This document shows positions 16,955-28,978 of a DNA stretch of 64,000 nt, piece after piece (positions within the stretch are counted from its first letter, which is position 1; each line of letters starts with the position of its first letter). The stretch comes from Prauserella shujinwangii (GTDB lineage Bacteria; Actinomycetota; Actinomycetes; Mycobacteriales; Pseudonocardiaceae): positions 62,001 through 126,000 of the forward strand of contig NZ_PVNH01000002.1 of assembly GCF_003001955.1 (NCBI RefSeq), read 5' to 3'. The position numbers and the translations under genes are program-made. The notes under the pieces were generated by a model that had not been told where the DNA came from, ran no database searches, and saw nothing but the letters and a program-made list of their open reading frames with translations.

Positions 16955-17926
16955 CTACCGGGACTCGGCGGCCAGCCTGGCCAGCCGCGTCTGCGTGGGC
17001 CACCTGACGTTGTACGCCCAGCCGAACTTCTCGAACAGCCAGATGAGCCGGGCCGAGATGTCGATTTGCCCCGGCCGCACGCCGTGCCGTGCCGAGGTCG
17101 GGTCGGCGTGGTGCAGGTTGTGCCAGGACTCGCCGAAGGAGAAGATCGCCAGCGGCCAGAAGTTGGCCGAGCGGTCGCGCGCGGTGAACGGGCGCTCGCC
17201 GATCATGTGGCAGATCGAGTTCACCGACCAGGTCACGTGGTGCAGGAAGCAGACCCGCACGAGACCGGCCCAGAAGAAGGCCGTGACCCCGCCCCACAGC
17301 GACCAGGTGACGAGCCCGCCGATGATCCCGGGCAGCACCAGCGACAGCAGGGTCCACAGCCAGAACAGCTGGTCGACCCGCTTCAGCGCCGGGTCCTTGA
17401 GCAGGTCGGGGGCGAACCGCTCCGCGTTGCTGCGGTCGCGCTCGAACAGCCAGCCCATGTGGGCGTGCCAGAAACCCTTGGTGATCGCCCACGGCGATGT
17501 GCCGTACAGCCAGGGCGAGTGCGGGTCGCCCTCCCGGTCGGAGAAGGCGTGGTGCCTGCGGTGGTCGGCGACCCAGGTGATCAGCGGGCCCTGCACGGCG
17601 AGGCTGCCCGCGATCGCCATGGTGACCCGCAGCCACTGCTTCGCCTTGAAGGAACCGTGGGTGAAGTGGCGGTGGAAGGCGACCGTGATGCCGAGCCCGC
17701 TCACGGCGTAGAAGAACACGAACAGCCCGACGTCGACCCACGTGAGACCCCAGCCCCAGGCGAAGGGCACGGCCGCGACGAGCGCGACGAGGGGTGCGAT
17801 CACCCCGAAGTACACGGCGAGATGCACCCCGAGCGGGCGCTGGCCGTCAAGGATCGGTTTGGGACCTTTGGCTGTGTTGGCTGTGTTGTCTCCGGAGGCC
17901 GCGGAACCTTCGAGGGTAGCCGTCAT
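16955..17926 (-). CDS. Acyl-CoA/fatty-acid delta-9-type desaturase
   Basis: A 323-residue membrane di-iron desaturase. The three histidine boxes are HRHFTH (residues ~87-92), HRRHHAF (~122-128) and HNLHH (~265-269), the stearoyl-CoA desaturase pattern. Four hydrophobic helices in two hairpins separate them. It introduces a double bond in acyl chains for membrane fluidity and needs an electron-transfer partner that is not adjacent. ATG 17926 is chosen because AAGAAG lies 8 nt upstream; GTG 17935 would leave no space for a ribosome site. A perfect palindrome lies 51 bp upstream. Confidence 0.93.
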   Translation of the reverse strand: MTATLEGSAASGDNTANTAKGPKPILDGQRPLGVHLAVYFGVIAPLVALVAAVPFAWGWGLTWVDVGLFVFFYAVSGLGITVAFHRHFTHGSFKAKQWLRVTMAIAGSLAVQGPLITWVADHRRHHAFSDREGDPHSPWLYGTSPWAITKGFWHAHMGWLFERDRSNAERFAPDLLKDPALKRVDQLFWLWTLLSLVLPGIIGGLVTWSLWGGVTAFFWAGLVRVCFLHHVTWSVNSICHMIGERPFTARDRSANFWPLAIFSFGESWHNLHHADPTSARHGVRPGQIDISARLIWLFEKFGWAYNVRWPTQTRLARLAAESR

Positions 17927-17977
17927 GCACGTCACTTCTTTCCGAACAGGGACCTAAGGGTCCCCTTACCTACGCTT

Positions 17978-17990
17978 CCGTAAGTTACGG
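17978..17990. promoter_or_regulatory. Perfect 13-bp palindrome upstream of the desaturase
   Basis: CCGTAA-G-TTACGG is a perfect dyad 51 bp upstream of the desaturase ATG, with further TTAC/GTAA elements nearby (17951-17975). It is a plausible operator for the FasR-like TetR at 16253-16927. Inference from position and symmetry. Confidence 0.5.
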
Positions 17991-18086
17991 TACAGGAGGT
18001 AGGACGCCCTGAACAGGCCGAGAACGTCCGGCGAAACCCCTCCGGCGAGTACCCAATCTCGCAGCGGCTATCCTGACCAGGCGCGA

Positions 18087-18158
18087 TCCGCCGTAGTGTA
18101 ATTGGCAGCACTTCAGATTTTGGTTCTGACAGTTCAGGTTCGAGTCCTGACGGCGGAG
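18087..18158 (+). tRNA. tRNA-Gln (anticodon TTG)
   Basis: A full cloverleaf can be folded. The acceptor stem is TCCGCCG/CGGCGGA, the D stem GTGT/GCAC, the anticodon stem TCAGA/TCTGA with loop TTTTGGT (anticodon TTG, reading CAA and CAG), and the T stem TCAGG/CCTGA with loop TTCGAGT. The discriminator is G and CCA is not encoded. The diguanylate cyclase start lies 13 bp downstream. Confidence 0.97.
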
Positions 18159-18171
18159 CAGCCCACCCGAG

Positions 18172-19959
18172 GTGCCCGAAGGGGGTGTGTGGCCGCTGCA
18201 CGGCGAGGTTCCCGACGGAGAGGATCTCAGGCGCCCGGCCTTGGGCGACATGTCCGACGCCTGGCTGGTCGGCCGCGCCCGGGAACTCATTGCCGCGGTG
18301 CAGCGCAGCGAGCGGGCCGAGCAGCTGCGGGTGATCGGCACCCTCGACGAGCTGCTGGAGGAGACGCAGCGCCGGGGAGAACCGATCCTGGTCGCCCAGA
18401 TGCTGCGGGCCACCGCGCTGGCGCGGCTCGTCACCCGGGGGCTCGCGGCCGAGGCCGAGGCCCTGCTCGACGAGATGCTGGCCCACACCCGCAGGCACGG
18501 CCTCGCGCTGCTGCGGGCCAACGCCCACGCGCTGCGGGGCAGGTTGCTCGTGCTGGCCGAGCAGGAGGACGCCGCCCTCACCGAGATCGCGAGGGCGCTC
18601 GCCATCCTCGACGACGCGTCCGGCACCGACGGCCAGCTCGGCAGGCGCGCGTGGGACCGGCTGCTCTCCTCCGCCCTGATCGACTGCTGGATCGTGCTCA
18701 ACCAGCTGGGGGTGTACGAGGCCGCCGAAGAGGTCATCGCCCGCGCCCACCAGGCGATCCGGGACAGCGCGGGACCGCACGAGATCACCCTGCAGCTGAT
18801 GAACCGCGTCAAGATGCTGCTCGGCTGGGGCCTGCGGCTGGAGCGCGTCGGGCGCTACGACGAGGCGGGTGAGAAGTTCCGCACCGCCGCGTCGATGGCG
18901 ATCGCGGTCGAGGCGCCGTTCGCCGAGTCGCTGTTCCCGCGACGCTCCGGCGTGCCCGCCGTGGAACAGGTCGGCGTCCTGGCGGCCTCGCTCGCCCTGG
19001 CGGCGCCGAACCCCGCGCACATCGAGCGGCTGTACCGGCTGCACGCCGAGCACGGCTACCCGCACGAGCACGTCATCGTCACGATCGCGCTCGCCCGCTG
19101 CCTCGAGGCCGACGGCCGCGGCGACGAGGCGATCGACGTGCTGCGCGCGGCCCGGCACACCCAGGCGGAGGACAACTCCCAGCCGTCGATGCGGCTCAAC
19201 CTCGTCCGGGAACTGGCCCGGCTGGGCGCACCGGGAGACGGTACGGACTCCCTCGAACCCGACGCCAAGCCCACCGGTCTGCTCGCCGAGTACGCCTCGG
19301 CGCTGGAGGCGGAGCTGTGGTCGCTGCGCGAGTCGCAGATAGCCACCCTGAACACCCGGCGCGAGCACGAGCGCCTCTCCGCCGAGCACGGCGCCATCAC
19401 GCAGCAGGCCATGCAGGACCCGCTCACCGGGCTGCCCAACCGGAGGGCACTGGACGAGCGGTTGCGCACCCTGGCTTCCTCGGCGGCGGCGCAGCCGCTC
19501 TCGGTGGCGCTGGTCGACCTGGACGGGTTCAAGGACGTCAACGACAAGCACTCCCACGCCGAGGGCGACGATGTGCTGCGGGTGGTGGCGAGCACGCTGC
19601 GTGACGCGCTGCGCGGTGACGACATCGTGGCCCGCTATGGCGGGGACGAGTTCATCGTCCTGCTGCCCGGTGCGCCCGTGTCCGCCGCCACCCAGGCGCT
19701 GAGCCGTTCGGTGAACGCCGTCGCGAACCTGCCCAAACACCTCTCGCACGGGGTGACCCTGTCCGTGGGGCTGGTCTCCCTGCGTCCGCAGGAGCGTGCG
19801 GAGGAAGTGCTCTCCCGTGCGGACGCGGCGATGTACCAGGCGAAACGGCGCGGCGGCAACCAGATCTCCTCCTCGCCGACCCCCGGCGGGGAGCAGCCCG
19901 ACGACCAGGACGGTCCCGACGCGAGTGACCCCCCGTTCGGTCTCGGAGAGCACACGTAG
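18172..19959 (+). CDS. TPR-like sensor diguanylate cyclase (GGDEF)
   Basis: A 595-residue protein. Residues ~27-370 are helical repeats of the TPR/MalT type (for example [20 protein letters not shown]), a likely sensory or scaffold region. A coiled linker follows ([20 protein letters not shown]). The GGDEF domain begins at [13 protein letters not shown] and has the active site RYGGDEF (~residue 489), with the inhibitory I-site RGDD five residues before it. It should make c-di-GMP and be product-inhibited. No transmembrane segment is present. GTG 18172 is used; ATG 18250 (MSDAWLVG) is a good alternative. It lies just after tRNA-Gln and upstream of glmU. Confidence 0.85.
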   Translation: MPEGGVWPLHGEVPDGEDLRRPALGDMSDAWLVGRARELIAAVQRSERAEQLRVIGTLDELLEETQRRGEPILVAQMLRATALARLVTRGLAAEAEALLDEMLAHTRRHGLALLRANAHALRGRLLVLAEQEDAALTEIARALAILDDASGTDGQLGRRAWDRLLSSALIDCWIVLNQLGVYEAAEEVIARAHQAIRDSAGPHEITLQLMNRVKMLLGWGLRLERVGRYDEAGEKFRTAASMAIAVEAPFAESLFPRRSGVPAVEQVGVLAASLALAAPNPAHIERLYRLHAEHGYPHEHVIVTIALARCLEADGRGDEAIDVLRAARHTQAEDNSQPSMRLNLVRELARLGAPGDGTDSLEPDAKPTGLLAEYASALEAELWSLRESQIATLNTRREHERLSAEHGAITQQAMQDPLTGLPNRRALDERLRTLASSAAAQPLSVALVDLDGFKDVNDKHSHAEGDDVLRVVASTLRDALRGDDIVARYGGDEFIVLLPGAPVSAATQALSRSVNAVANLPKHLSHGVTLSVGLVSLRPQERAEEVLSRADAAMYQAKRRGGNQISSSPTPGGEQPDDQDGPDASDPPFGLGEHT

Positions 19960-19999
19960 GATCGGGGCCGCGTTCATCCGCCCGACATCGAGGAGTGCC

Positions 20000-21472
20000 G
20001 TGACCGGCCCGCTGAGCACAGTCATTCTCGCCGCCGGTGAGGGAACCCGGATGCGTTCCCGCATCCCCAAGGTGCTGCACCCGATCGCGGGGCGCCCCCT
20101 GGTGGAACACGCCGTCCGCGCGGCCGCCGGCCTCGACCCGGAACAACTCGTGGTCGTCGTCGGACACGGGCGGGAGGCCGTCTCCGAGCACCTGGAGCAC
20201 GTCGGCAAGGTCCTCGGCAGGTCCGTGACGACCGCGGTCCAGGAACGACAGCAGGGTACCGGGCACGCCGTTTCGTGTGCACTTGGGACCCTTCCTCCCG
20301 GATTGTCCGGAACGGTGCTCGTGACGTACGGCGACGTTCCGCTGCTCGACACCACGGCGCTCGCCGCGCTCCTCGCCGAGCACAGCGAGAACCGGAACGC
20401 CGTCACCGTGCTCACGTCCGTTGTGGACGATCCGACGGGCTACGGCCGGATCCTGCGCGACCCGGACGGCGCCGTGCTCGGCATCATGGAGCACAAGGAC
20501 GCGGGCCCGGACCAGTTGGAGATCAACGAGATCAACTCCGGCGTCTACGCCTTCGACGCCGCGACCCTCGCCGAGGGGCTGAACCGGCTGTCCACCGACA
20601 ACGCGCAGGGCGAGCTGTACCTCACCGACGTGCTCGGCATGGCGCGCGGCGACGGCAAGCGGGTCGGGGCGCTCGTGGTGGACGACCCGTGGCTCACCGA
20701 GGGCGTGAACGACCGGGTCCAGCTCGCCACGCTCGGCGCCGAGCTGAACCGCAGGATCGTGCGCCGCTGGCAGCGCGAGGGCGTGACGGTGGTGGACCCG
20801 GAGTCGACGTGGCTCGACGCGGACGTGACGCTCGCCCGCGACGTGGTCATCGCGCCCAACGTGCAGCTGCACGGCGGCACCACGGTCGGTGAGGGAGCGC
20901 GGATCGGCCCGGACACGACGCTGACGGACGTACGGGTCGGCGCGGGCGCGACCGTGGTGCGCACCCACGGCAGCGAGTCCGAGATCGGCGACGGCGCCTC
21001 CGTCGGCCCGTTCGCCTACCTTCGGCCGGGCTCGCGGCTCGGCGCGAAGGGCAAGATCGGCACGTTCGTCGAGACGAAGAACGCCGACATCGGCACGGGG
21101 TCGAAGGTGCCGCACCTGACCTACGTCGGCGACGCCACGATCGGCGAGCACAGCAACATCGGCGCGTCGAGCGTGTTCGTCAACTACGACGGGGTGCGCA
21201 AGCACCACACCACGGTCGGCTCGTACGTAAGGACCGGCTCGGACACGATGTTCATCGCACCGGTCACCGTGGGGGACGGCGCCTACAGCGGCGCCGGAAC
21301 GGTGATCCGCCGCGACGTGCCACCCGGCGCGCTGGCGGTCTCGGGGACGCCACAGCGGAACATCGAAGGCTGGGTGCTCCGGCGCAGGCCGGGTACCCCC
21401 GCGGCGGAGGCCGCCGAACAAGCGCTCGCCGCGCAGCAGGAAACCGATACCGACGGGGAGTCGCCAGAATGA
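20000..21472 (+). CDS. glmU: Bifunctional GlcNAc-1-P uridyltransferase / GlcN-1-P acetyltransferase
   Basis: A 490-residue enzyme making UDP-GlcNAc for cell wall synthesis. The N-terminal pyrophosphorylase domain has [20 protein letters not shown] and VTYGDVPLL. The C-terminal left-handed beta-helix (from ~residue 255) carries hexapeptide repeats and the acetyltransferase segments [29 protein letters not shown] and [12 protein letters not shown]. Start GTG 20000 follows GAGGAG by 4 nt. The stop overlaps the prs start by ATGA, giving translational coupling. The glmU-prs pair is conserved in actinobacteria. Confidence 0.97.
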   Translation: MTGPLSTVILAAGEGTRMRSRIPKVLHPIAGRPLVEHAVRAAAGLDPEQLVVVVGHGREAVSEHLEHVGKVLGRSVTTAVQERQQGTGHAVSCALGTLPPGLSGTVLVTYGDVPLLDTTALAALLAEHSENRNAVTVLTSVVDDPTGYGRILRDPDGAVLGIMEHKDAGPDQLEINEINSGVYAFDAATLAEGLNRLSTDNAQGELYLTDVLGMARGDGKRVGALVVDDPWLTEGVNDRVQLATLGAELNRRIVRRWQREGVTVVDPESTWLDADVTLARDVVIAPNVQLHGGTTVGEGARIGPDTTLTDVRVGAGATVVRTHGSESEIGDGASVGPFAYLRPGSRLGAKGKIGTFVETKNADIGTGSKVPHLTYVGDATIGEHSNIGASSVFVNYDGVRKHHTTVGSYVRTGSDTMFIAPVTVGDGAYSGAGTVIRRDVPPGALAVSGTPQRNIEGWVLRRRPGTPAAEAAEQALAAQQETDTDGESPE

Positions 21473-22449
21473 GCCCGAAGTCCGGCACGCCGAAGAAGAA
21501 CCTCATGCTCTTCTCCGGCCGTTCACACGTGGAACTCGCCGAAGAGGTGGCCAAGCACCTCAACGTGACGATCACCCCGCAGACCCTGCACACCTTCGCC
21601 AACGGCGAGGTGTACGTGCGGTATCAGGAGTCGGTGCGCGGCACGGACGCGTTCGTCATCCAGAGCTACCCCAATCCGATCAACGAGTGGATCATGGAGC
21701 AGCTCATCATGGTGGACGCGCTCAAGCGCGGCAGCGCCAAGCGCATCACCGTGATCATGCCGTTCTACCCGTACTCGCGGCAGGACAAGAAGCACAAGGG
21801 GCGCGAGCCGATCTCCGCGCGGCTCATCGCCGACCTGTTCAAGACCGCGGGCGCCGACCGGATCCTGACCGTCGACCTGCACACCGCCCAGATCCAGGGT
21901 TTCTTCGACGGCCCCGTCGACCACCTGCTCGCGCAGACCGTGCTCGCCGACCACATCAACGAGACCTACGGGGACGCGGACATCACGGTCGTCTCCCCCG
22001 ACTCCGGCCGGGTGCGGCTGGCCGAGAAGTGGGCGCAGCAGCTCGGCGACCGGCCGATCGCGTTCATCCACAAGACGCGCGACCCGGACAAGCCGAACCA
22101 GGCGGTGGCCAACCGCGTGGTCGGGCACGTCCGGGGCAGGCTGTGCGTGCTCATCGACGACATGATCGACACCGGTGGCACGATCACGAAGGCCGCCGAC
22201 GCGCTGCTGGCCGAGGGCGCCGCGGACGTCGTCATCGCCTCGACGCACGGCATCCTCTCCGACCCGGCCACGGAGCGGCTCTCCCGCTGCAACGCCCGCG
22301 AGGTCATCGTCACCAACACGCTGCCGATCCCCGAGGAGAAGCGGTTCGGCAACCTCACCGTCCTGTCGATCGCGCCGCTGCTGGCGCGGGCGATCCAGGA
22401 GGTCTTCGAGGACGGCTCCGTGACGAGCCTCTTCGACGGCAGCGCCTGA
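21469..22449 (+). CDS. prs: Ribose-phosphate pyrophosphokinase (PRPP synthase)
   Basis: A 326-residue class I PRPP synthetase supplying nucleotide, histidine and tryptophan synthesis. In the actinobacterial wall it also supplies decaprenylphosphoryl-arabinose. Motifs: [16 protein letters not shown], the ATP loop [19 protein letters not shown], the metal histidine segment [18 protein letters not shown], and the PRPP signature [13 protein letters not shown]. Length is standard. It is coupled to glmU by a 4-bp overlap. Confidence 0.98.
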   Translation: MSPKSGTPKKNLMLFSGRSHVELAEEVAKHLNVTITPQTLHTFANGEVYVRYQESVRGTDAFVIQSYPNPINEWIMEQLIMVDALKRGSAKRITVIMPFYPYSRQDKKHKGREPISARLIADLFKTAGADRILTVDLHTAQIQGFFDGPVDHLLAQTVLADHINETYGDADITVVSPDSGRVRLAEKWAQQLGDRPIAFIHKTRDPDKPNQAVANRVVGHVRGRLCVLIDDMIDTGGTITKAADALLAEGAADVVIASTHGILSDPATERLSRCNAREVIVTNTLPIPEEKRFGNLTVLSIAPLLARAIQEVFEDGSVTSLFDGSA

Positions 22450-22508
22450 GCGCGCCGCCCCGCCGTTCGGCCCTGGGCGAAAAGGGGGACGGCGCGCGCC
22501 GGAGCTCG

Positions 22509-22514
22509 TAGCGT
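22509..22514 (+). promoter_or_regulatory. -10 element for a leaderless LLM transcript
   Basis: TAGCGT (TANNNT consensus) ends 7 nt before the ATG at 22522, the spacing expected when transcription starts at or next to the start codon. The lack of a Shine-Dalgarno at normal distance agrees. Confidence 0.4.
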
Positions 22515-22521
22515 GCGCCAC

Positions 22522-23391
22522 ATGAGACCGTTCCGGTTCGGGATCAGCCTCCGTCAGGTCGGGCGGCGCGACGAGTGGATCGCCAAGTGCCGCAGGGCCG
22601 AGGAGCTCGGTTACGACGTCATCGCCGTCGCCGACCACCTCGGCCCTGGGCGGGCGTCACCGCTCACGGCACTCGCCGTGGCAGCGGCCGTCACCGAGCG
22701 TCCCCGGGTCGTCCCGTTCGTGCTCAACGTCCCCTTCTACCACGCGGCGCTGCTGGCCCGCGAGGTCGCCACCACGAGCGGCCTCACGGACGGCAGGCTC
22801 GACCTCGGGCTCGGCGCCGGGCACAGCAAGGCCGAGTTCGACGACGCCGGGCTGCCCTGGTGGCGGGCGGGCGAGCGCATCGCCTACCTCGAGCGCGTGC
22901 TGGGCGAGCTGCGCGAGCGCCTCGGCGAGGCGCTGCCCCCGGTGCTGATCGCGGGCAACAGCGACGGTGTGCTGGCGCTGGCCGCCCGCCACGCCGACTG
23001 CGTCGGTCTCGCCGGGCTGCGCCAGGTGCGGGGCGCGGCGCCCGACACCTTGACGCTCACGAGCGCCCGCGAACTCGACGAACGGGTGGCCTACGTGCAC
23101 GACCGGGCGGGCACCCGGGCGGCGGACCTGGAGTTCAACCTGCTGGTCCAGGACGTCGTCGTCACGAACGACCCGGAACGGGAGCTGGCACGCTGGCGGG
23201 CGGCGGCGCCGGATCTCGACCTCGGGGACGCCGAGCTGCTGGAAGCGCCCCAGCTGCTCCTCGGCGAGCCGGACGAACTGGTCGCCAGGGTTCGGGCGCT
23301 GCGCGAGCGCTACGGCGTCAGCTACGTCACCGTGTTCGAGCCCGCGATGGAGACGTTCGCTCCGGTGGTCCGGGAACTGGCGGGTCGCTGA
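22522..23391 (+). CDS. LLM-class F420-dependent oxidoreductase
   Basis: A 289-residue TIM-barrel protein of the luciferase-like monooxygenase family. Typical features are RFGISLRQVGRRDEWIAKCR, ELGYDVIAVADHL, the segment TTSGLTDGRLDLGLGAGH and the C-terminal LLLGEPDELVARVRALRERY. In actinobacteria most such proteins use coenzyme F420, and the substrate is unknown. ATG 22522 is chosen on leaderless-promoter grounds; a GTG at 22513 with GGAG 8 nt upstream is an alternative. It is monocistronic between prs and rplY. Confidence 0.85.
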   Translation: MRPFRFGISLRQVGRRDEWIAKCRRAEELGYDVIAVADHLGPGRASPLTALAVAAAVTERPRVVPFVLNVPFYHAALLAREVATTSGLTDGRLDLGLGAGHSKAEFDDAGLPWWRAGERIAYLERVLGELRERLGEALPPVLIAGNSDGVLALAARHADCVGLAGLRQVRGAAPDTLTLTSARELDERVAYVHDRAGTRAADLEFNLLVQDVVVTNDPERELARWRAAAPDLDLGDAELLEAPQLLLGEPDELVARVRALRERYGVSYVTVFEPAMETFAPVVRELAGR

Positions 23392-23450
23392 CGCCCCGGC
23401 GATCGACGGCGAAACCGCTGGATTAGACTGTGCAGGTTGTCTCGGCGAGG

Positions 23451-23474
23451 CGGGCACCGCACGGCCGGTGCCCG
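23451..23474 (+). promoter_or_regulatory. Leader hairpin upstream of rplY
   Basis: CGGGCACC (23451-23458) pairs perfectly with GGTGCCCG (23467-23474), forming an 8-bp stem in the ~195 bp region before rplY. It could be an attenuator or an autoregulatory leader; no specific family was recognised. Confidence 0.35.
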
Positions 23475-23587
23475 ACGTGATCGACGCGGCGGCTCGAGCA
23501 GCCACGCGTGCGCGCACGCCGGTGGAGCTCGCCGCCGAACAGCCACACAACGCTAGGCCCCGATCCCACCGCGAGGAGTGCATACCC

Positions 23588-24247
23588 GTGTCCGAGGTAC
23601 GTCTGACAGTCGAACAGCGCACGGAGTTCGGCAAGGGCGCGGCCCGCCGAGCCCGCCGTGCCGGCAAGATTCCAGCGGTCCTGTACGGCCACGGCGCCGA
23701 CCCGCGGCACCTGTCGCTGCCCGCGGTCGAGTTCGCCAGGGTGATCCGCGACAACGGCCAGAACGCCGTCCTGACGCTCGACGTCGCCGGCGCGGAGAAG
23801 AAGGCCGAGAAGGCCACCGAGCTGGCCCTCACCAAGACCATCACCGTGCACCCGCTGAAGAACTACATCGAGCACGTCGACCTGCTGGTGGTGCACCGCG
23901 GCGAGAAGGTCACCGTCGACGTCCCCCTGGTGCTCACCGGCGACCCGGCGCCCGGCGGCCTGGTGAACCAGGACCTCGACGCCCTGCAGGTCGAGGTCGA
24001 CGCGCTGAACATCCCCGAACAGTTCGAGGTGTCGATCTCCGGCGCCGAGATCGGCACCCAGATTCTCGCCTCGCAGGTCCAGCTGACCGCGGGCGCGACC
24101 CTGGCCACCGACCCCGAGCACCTCGTCGTCTCCATCTACGAGGCGCCGAGCGAGGCGGCCATGGAGGCCGAGGTCGACACCGAGGGCGCCGGCGTGGTCG
24201 AGGACAAGCCGGAGACCGAGGGCGGCGAGAACGCGTCCGCCGAGTAA
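23588..24247 (+). CDS. rplY: 50S ribosomal protein L25/Ctc
   Basis: A 219-residue two-domain L25 (Ctc type). The N-terminal 5S-rRNA-binding domain runs from [20 protein letters not shown] through [11 protein letters not shown]. The C-terminal TL5-like beta domain follows ([20 protein letters not shown]), then an acidic low-complexity tail (residues ~195-219). It binds 5S rRNA in the central protuberance. GTG 23588 follows GAGGAG. It is followed by pth after 10 bp, the widespread rplY-pth operon. Confidence 0.96.
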   Translation: MSEVRLTVEQRTEFGKGAARRARRAGKIPAVLYGHGADPRHLSLPAVEFARVIRDNGQNAVLTLDVAGAEKKAEKATELALTKTITVHPLKNYIEHVDLLVVHRGEKVTVDVPLVLTGDPAPGGLVNQDLDALQVEVDALNIPEQFEVSISGAEIGTQILASQVQLTAGATLATDPEHLVVSIYEAPSEAAMEAEVDTEGAGVVEDKPETEGGENASAE

Positions 24248-24257
24248 GGAACCTCCG

Positions 24258-24851
24258 GTGGCGAACGACCTGCCGGGTGCCGGCGAGCTCGTGCTGCTCG
24301 TCGGCCTCGGCAACCCGGGGCCGAGCTACGCGGGCAACCGGCACAACGCCGGGTTCCTGGTGGTCGACGAGCTGGCCGCGCGGCTCGGCGGGAAGTTCAA
24401 GGCCCACAAGAGCGGAGCCGAGGTGCTCGAGGGGCGCCTCGGCGGCCGCCGGGTCGTGCTCGCCAAGCCGAGGTCGTTCATGAACCTCTCGGGTGGTCCG
24501 GTCGCCGGTGCCGCCCGGTTCTTCAAGGTGGGCCCCGACGGCGTCGTCGTGGTCCACGACGAGCTGGACGTGCCCTACGGTGCCGTGCGGCTCAAGTTCG
24601 GTGGCGGCGACAACGGGCACAACGGGCTGCGCTCGATCACGAAGTCGCTCGGCACCCGGGACTACTACCGCGTGCGGTTCGGCGTCGGCCGCCCGCCCGG
24701 CCGGATGGATCCGGCCGATTTCGTGCTGAAGGACTTCTCCGCCGTCGAGCGGCGCGAGCTGCCGCTGAACGTCGACCGGTGCGCCGACGCCGTGGAGGAG
24801 CTGGTCTCCGCCGGTCTCACGGCGGCGCAGAACGCCTTCCACGCGACCTGA
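24258..24851 (+). CDS. pth: Peptidyl-tRNA hydrolase
   Basis: A 197-residue esterase that recycles peptidyl-tRNA dropped from ribosomes. Signature segments are [20 protein letters not shown] (catalytic His in NRHN), PRSFMNLSG, the catalytic Asp in [11 protein letters not shown], and [15 protein letters not shown] start at 24258. Second gene of the rplY-pth operon. Confidence 0.97.
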   Translation: MANDLPGAGELVLLVGLGNPGPSYAGNRHNAGFLVVDELAARLGGKFKAHKSGAEVLEGRLGGRRVVLAKPRSFMNLSGGPVAGAARFFKVGPDGVVVVHDELDVPYGAVRLKFGGGDNGHNGLRSITKSLGTRDYYRVRFGVGRPPGRMDPADFVLKDFSAVERRELPLNVDRCADAVEELVSAGLTAAQNAFHAT

Positions 24852-24966
24852 CGCGGCCACGGACAATCCGTCGCGGAACGTGTCCAGCGCCTCACTCGAT
24901 GGCGTTGTCCACGGCACCTGTTCGAGTCGAGCGCCCCGCGAAGGGGTTTCCGCCGCCGCGACCTGG

Positions 24967-25008
24967 GGCTAGGACGGAATGCGGGACCCACCCGACCGAG
25001 CCCTAGCC
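24967..25008. promoter_or_regulatory. Inverted repeat upstream of the DivIVA-like gene
   Basis: GGCTAGG (24967-24973) and CCTAGCC (25002-25008) form a perfect 7-bp dyad (extendable with a bulge) immediately before the AGGAGA ribosome site of the DivIVA-like gene. It may be an operator, or a leader stem limiting access to the ribosome site. Confidence 0.35.
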
Positions 25009-25023
25009 AGGAGAGCGAGTTTC

Positions 25024-25398
25024 ATGTCTTTCACCGCTGCGGACGTGCGCAACATCGAGTTCGGCAACGCTCCGATCGGCCGCCGGGGCTACGCCAAGCA
25101 CGAGGTCGACGAGTTCATGGAGCGCATCGCGAAGACGCTCTCCGGCCAGGACGATCTCACCGCCGCCGAGGTGCACCACGTCGCGTTCGGCAGGCCGCTG
25201 ATCGGCAAGCGCGGGTACGACGAGCGCGAGGTCGACGAGTTCCTCGACGCCATCGAGGAGCAGCTGCTGCACGGCACCGGCGCCCGCCGCGACGCGCACC
25301 AGGTGCCCTCCGCCAGGGAGGAGTCCCAGGCCACGTCCGAACGCGCCCGCCAGGACGCCGCGCCCGCGACCGAGTGGGTCACCGAACGCCCCTCGTGA
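25024..25398 (+). CDS. Small DivIVA-domain protein with duplicated motif
   Basis: A 124-residue protein with two tandem copies of a DivIVA-like N-terminal motif: residues ~1-35 ([20 protein letters not shown], then EVDEFMERI) and ~45-80 ([20 protein letters not shown], then EVDEFLDAI). The rest is a hydrophilic tail. It lacks the long coiled coil of Wag31, so it may bind membrane or partners rather than build polar scaffolds. ATG 25024 follows AGGAGA. The 170-bp upstream gap from pth contains a 7-bp dyad. Confidence 0.85.
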   Translation: MSFTAADVRNIEFGNAPIGRRGYAKHEVDEFMERIAKTLSGQDDLTAAEVHHVAFGRPLIGKRGYDEREVDEFLDAIEEQLLHGTGARRDAHQVPSAREESQATSERARQDAAPATEWVTERPS

Positions 25399-25411
25399 CC
25401 AGCCGCCCGGG

Positions 25412-25457
25412 GTCGTGAGTGAGAAACGTTGTTCTAACCACGTTTCTCACTCACGAC
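25412..25457. repeat. Palindrome family A, copy 3
   Basis: A perfect 18-bp inverted repeat beginning GTCGTGAGTGAGAAACGT around the centre TGTTCTAACC, so inverted relative to copies 1 and 2. It fills the convergent gap between the DivIVA-like gene and the acyl-AMP ligase. Confidence 0.92.
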
Positions 25458-25467
25458 ACCGGGGGCA

Positions 25468-27150
25468 TCAGGCGAGCTGCTCGATCCGGTCCCGGTACTG
25501 CACTTCCGTGGCCGCACGCTTGACCTTGCCGGACGGCGTCTTGGGCAGGCTGCCCGGCGGCAGCACCACCACCGAGTAGGGCCGTGCGTCCACGGCGTCC
25601 CGCACCCGGGCGGCGACGTTCTTGGCCAGCACGCGTTCCTGCTCGGCGTCACCGGCCAGTGTGGACTCCAGCACGACGGCGAACCGCTCCCGCCGGGTGC
25701 CGGCGTCGATGCGCACGGCCACGGCGTTGCCCGCCCGCACGCCCTCCACCGAGCTCGCGGCGCGTTCGATGTCGGTGGGGTAGATGTTGCGGCCGCCCAT
25801 GATGATGACGTCCTTGCTGCGGCCGCAGATCACGATCTGCCCGCCGGTGAGGTAGCCGAGGTCGCCGGTGGCGAACCAGCCCTCCGCGTCCTGGGTCTCG
25901 ACGGGACCGTCCACGGTGAGGTACCCGGGCGTGACGGCCTCGCCGCGCAGCCGGATCTCACCGACCTCCCGGTCCCCGAGGACGTTGCCCTCGGTGTCGA
26001 CCACCTGTGCCTCGAGCCCGTCCAGCGGCGGGCCGAGCACGGCGAACGAGCGCACCTCGTCGGTGCCCCGGCGCGGGTCGCCCTCCGGAACGGGCACCGC
26101 CCGGTTCTCCGCCTCCAGCGCGTGCGCCTCGATGACGTCGACCGTGAGTCCCGTGAACAGCGGCGCGAACGACACGGCGAGCGTGGCCTCCGCGAGACCA
26201 TAGGCGGGGAACACGCACTCCGGGGGCATCTTGAAGCGCGCACCGGCGTCGGTGAACGTCTTGACGGCGGACGGGTCGATGGGCTCGGCGCCGTTGAGGG
26301 CGATGCGCAGAGTGGACAGATCGTAGGCGTCGTCGTCCTCGATCCTCGCCATGCGCCTGCCCACGATCGCGTACGCGAAGTTGGGGGCGGCCGTGGTGGT
26401 GCCGCGATACCTGCTGATCAGTTCCGGCCAGATCAACGGTCCACTGAGGAACTCGACAGGGGTGATCTTGATCAGCTCGACGCCGAACGTCATCGGCACG
26501 GTGAGAAACCCGACCATGCCCATGTCGTGGAACGTCGGCAGCCACGACACCATCACGTCGCGGTCGAACACGAACTCGGCCCGGTCGACCATCGCCTTGA
26601 CATTGGAGTAGAGGTTGCCGTGGGTGATGCGCACGGCCTTGGGCTCCGCGGTCGAGCCGCTCGTGAGCTGCAGCAGCGCGAGGTCGTCCTCGCCGCTCGG
26701 CACGGGCCGGCCGAGGGGGTCGGCGGCAAGCAGGTCGGTGATCATCCGGAAGCCGATGCCGTGCTCGGTGAGCACCGGCGCGAGCTGGTCGAACGGCTCC
26801 CCGAGGACCACCAGCTCGGAACCGATCATGCCGAGCACGCGGATCGTGTCCTCCGCCCACTGCGCGAGATCGGTGCGCGGGGTGGGCTGGTGCAGCATGG
26901 TGACACTGCCGCCGGCGAGCCAGACGCCCTGCACCGTCGGCGCGATGAGCTCCGGGGCGGCGGCGAGCACCGCGACCGCGCTCCCCGGGCGCAGCCCGCC
27001 CGACACGAGACCGCCCGCCACACGGCGAGCCCGCTCGTGCACCTCGAACCACGTGCGACGTACCGGCTCCCCCGGCTCCCCGGTGACCATCCCCTGCTGC
27101 CGGCCACCGGCGTGCGCGGTGGCGACCATCGTGTCCACGAACCGACTCAT
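25468..27150 (-). CDS. Fatty acyl-AMP ligase/acyl-CoA synthetase (pks16-like)
   Basis: A 560-residue adenylate-forming enzyme. The P-loop is [20 protein letters not shown], followed by [18 protein letters not shown] (characteristic of FAAL-type enzymes), GLAEATL, the adenylation core [20 protein letters not shown] and the C-terminal catalytic lysine in [12 protein letters not shown]. It activates a fatty acid as acyl-adenylate; whether it transfers to CoA or a carrier protein cannot be read. Position between pth and ispE matches pks16 (Rv1013) of M. tuberculosis. It follows the ABC-F gene by 35 bp on the same strand. Confidence 0.88.
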   Translation of the reverse strand: MSRFVDTMVATAHAGGRQQGMVTGEPGEPVRRTWFEVHERARRVAGGLVSGGLRPGSAVAVLAAAPELIAPTVQGVWLAGGSVTMLHQPTPRTDLAQWAEDTIRVLGMIGSELVVLGEPFDQLAPVLTEHGIGFRMITDLLAADPLGRPVPSGEDDLALLQLTSGSTAEPKAVRITHGNLYSNVKAMVDRAEFVFDRDVMVSWLPTFHDMGMVGFLTVPMTFGVELIKITPVEFLSGPLIWPELISRYRGTTTAAPNFAYAIVGRRMARIEDDDAYDLSTLRIALNGAEPIDPSAVKTFTDAGARFKMPPECVFPAYGLAEATLAVSFAPLFTGLTVDVIEAHALEAENRAVPVPEGDPRRGTDEVRSFAVLGPPLDGLEAQVVDTEGNVLGDREVGEIRLRGEAVTPGYLTVDGPVETQDAEGWFATGDLGYLTGGQIVICGRSKDVIIMGGRNIYPTDIERAASSVEGVRAGNAVAVRIDAGTRRERFAVVLESTLAGDAEQERVLAKNVAARVRDAVDARPYSVVVLPPGSLPKTPSGKVKRAATEVQYRDRIEQLA

Positions 27151-27185
27151 GGGTAGACCTTAACCTCGCGAACGAACACGGTTTC

Positions 27186-28958
<1,773 letters not shown>

Positions 28959-28978
28959 CCGCCTGCTGTTCCTCTCGT

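Noticed and set aside
17932-20415. An 827-codon minus-strand frame opposite the GGDEF gene
   Set aside because: It runs through the tRNA gene and is antisense to a complete diguanylate cyclase; the product has no recognisable domain.
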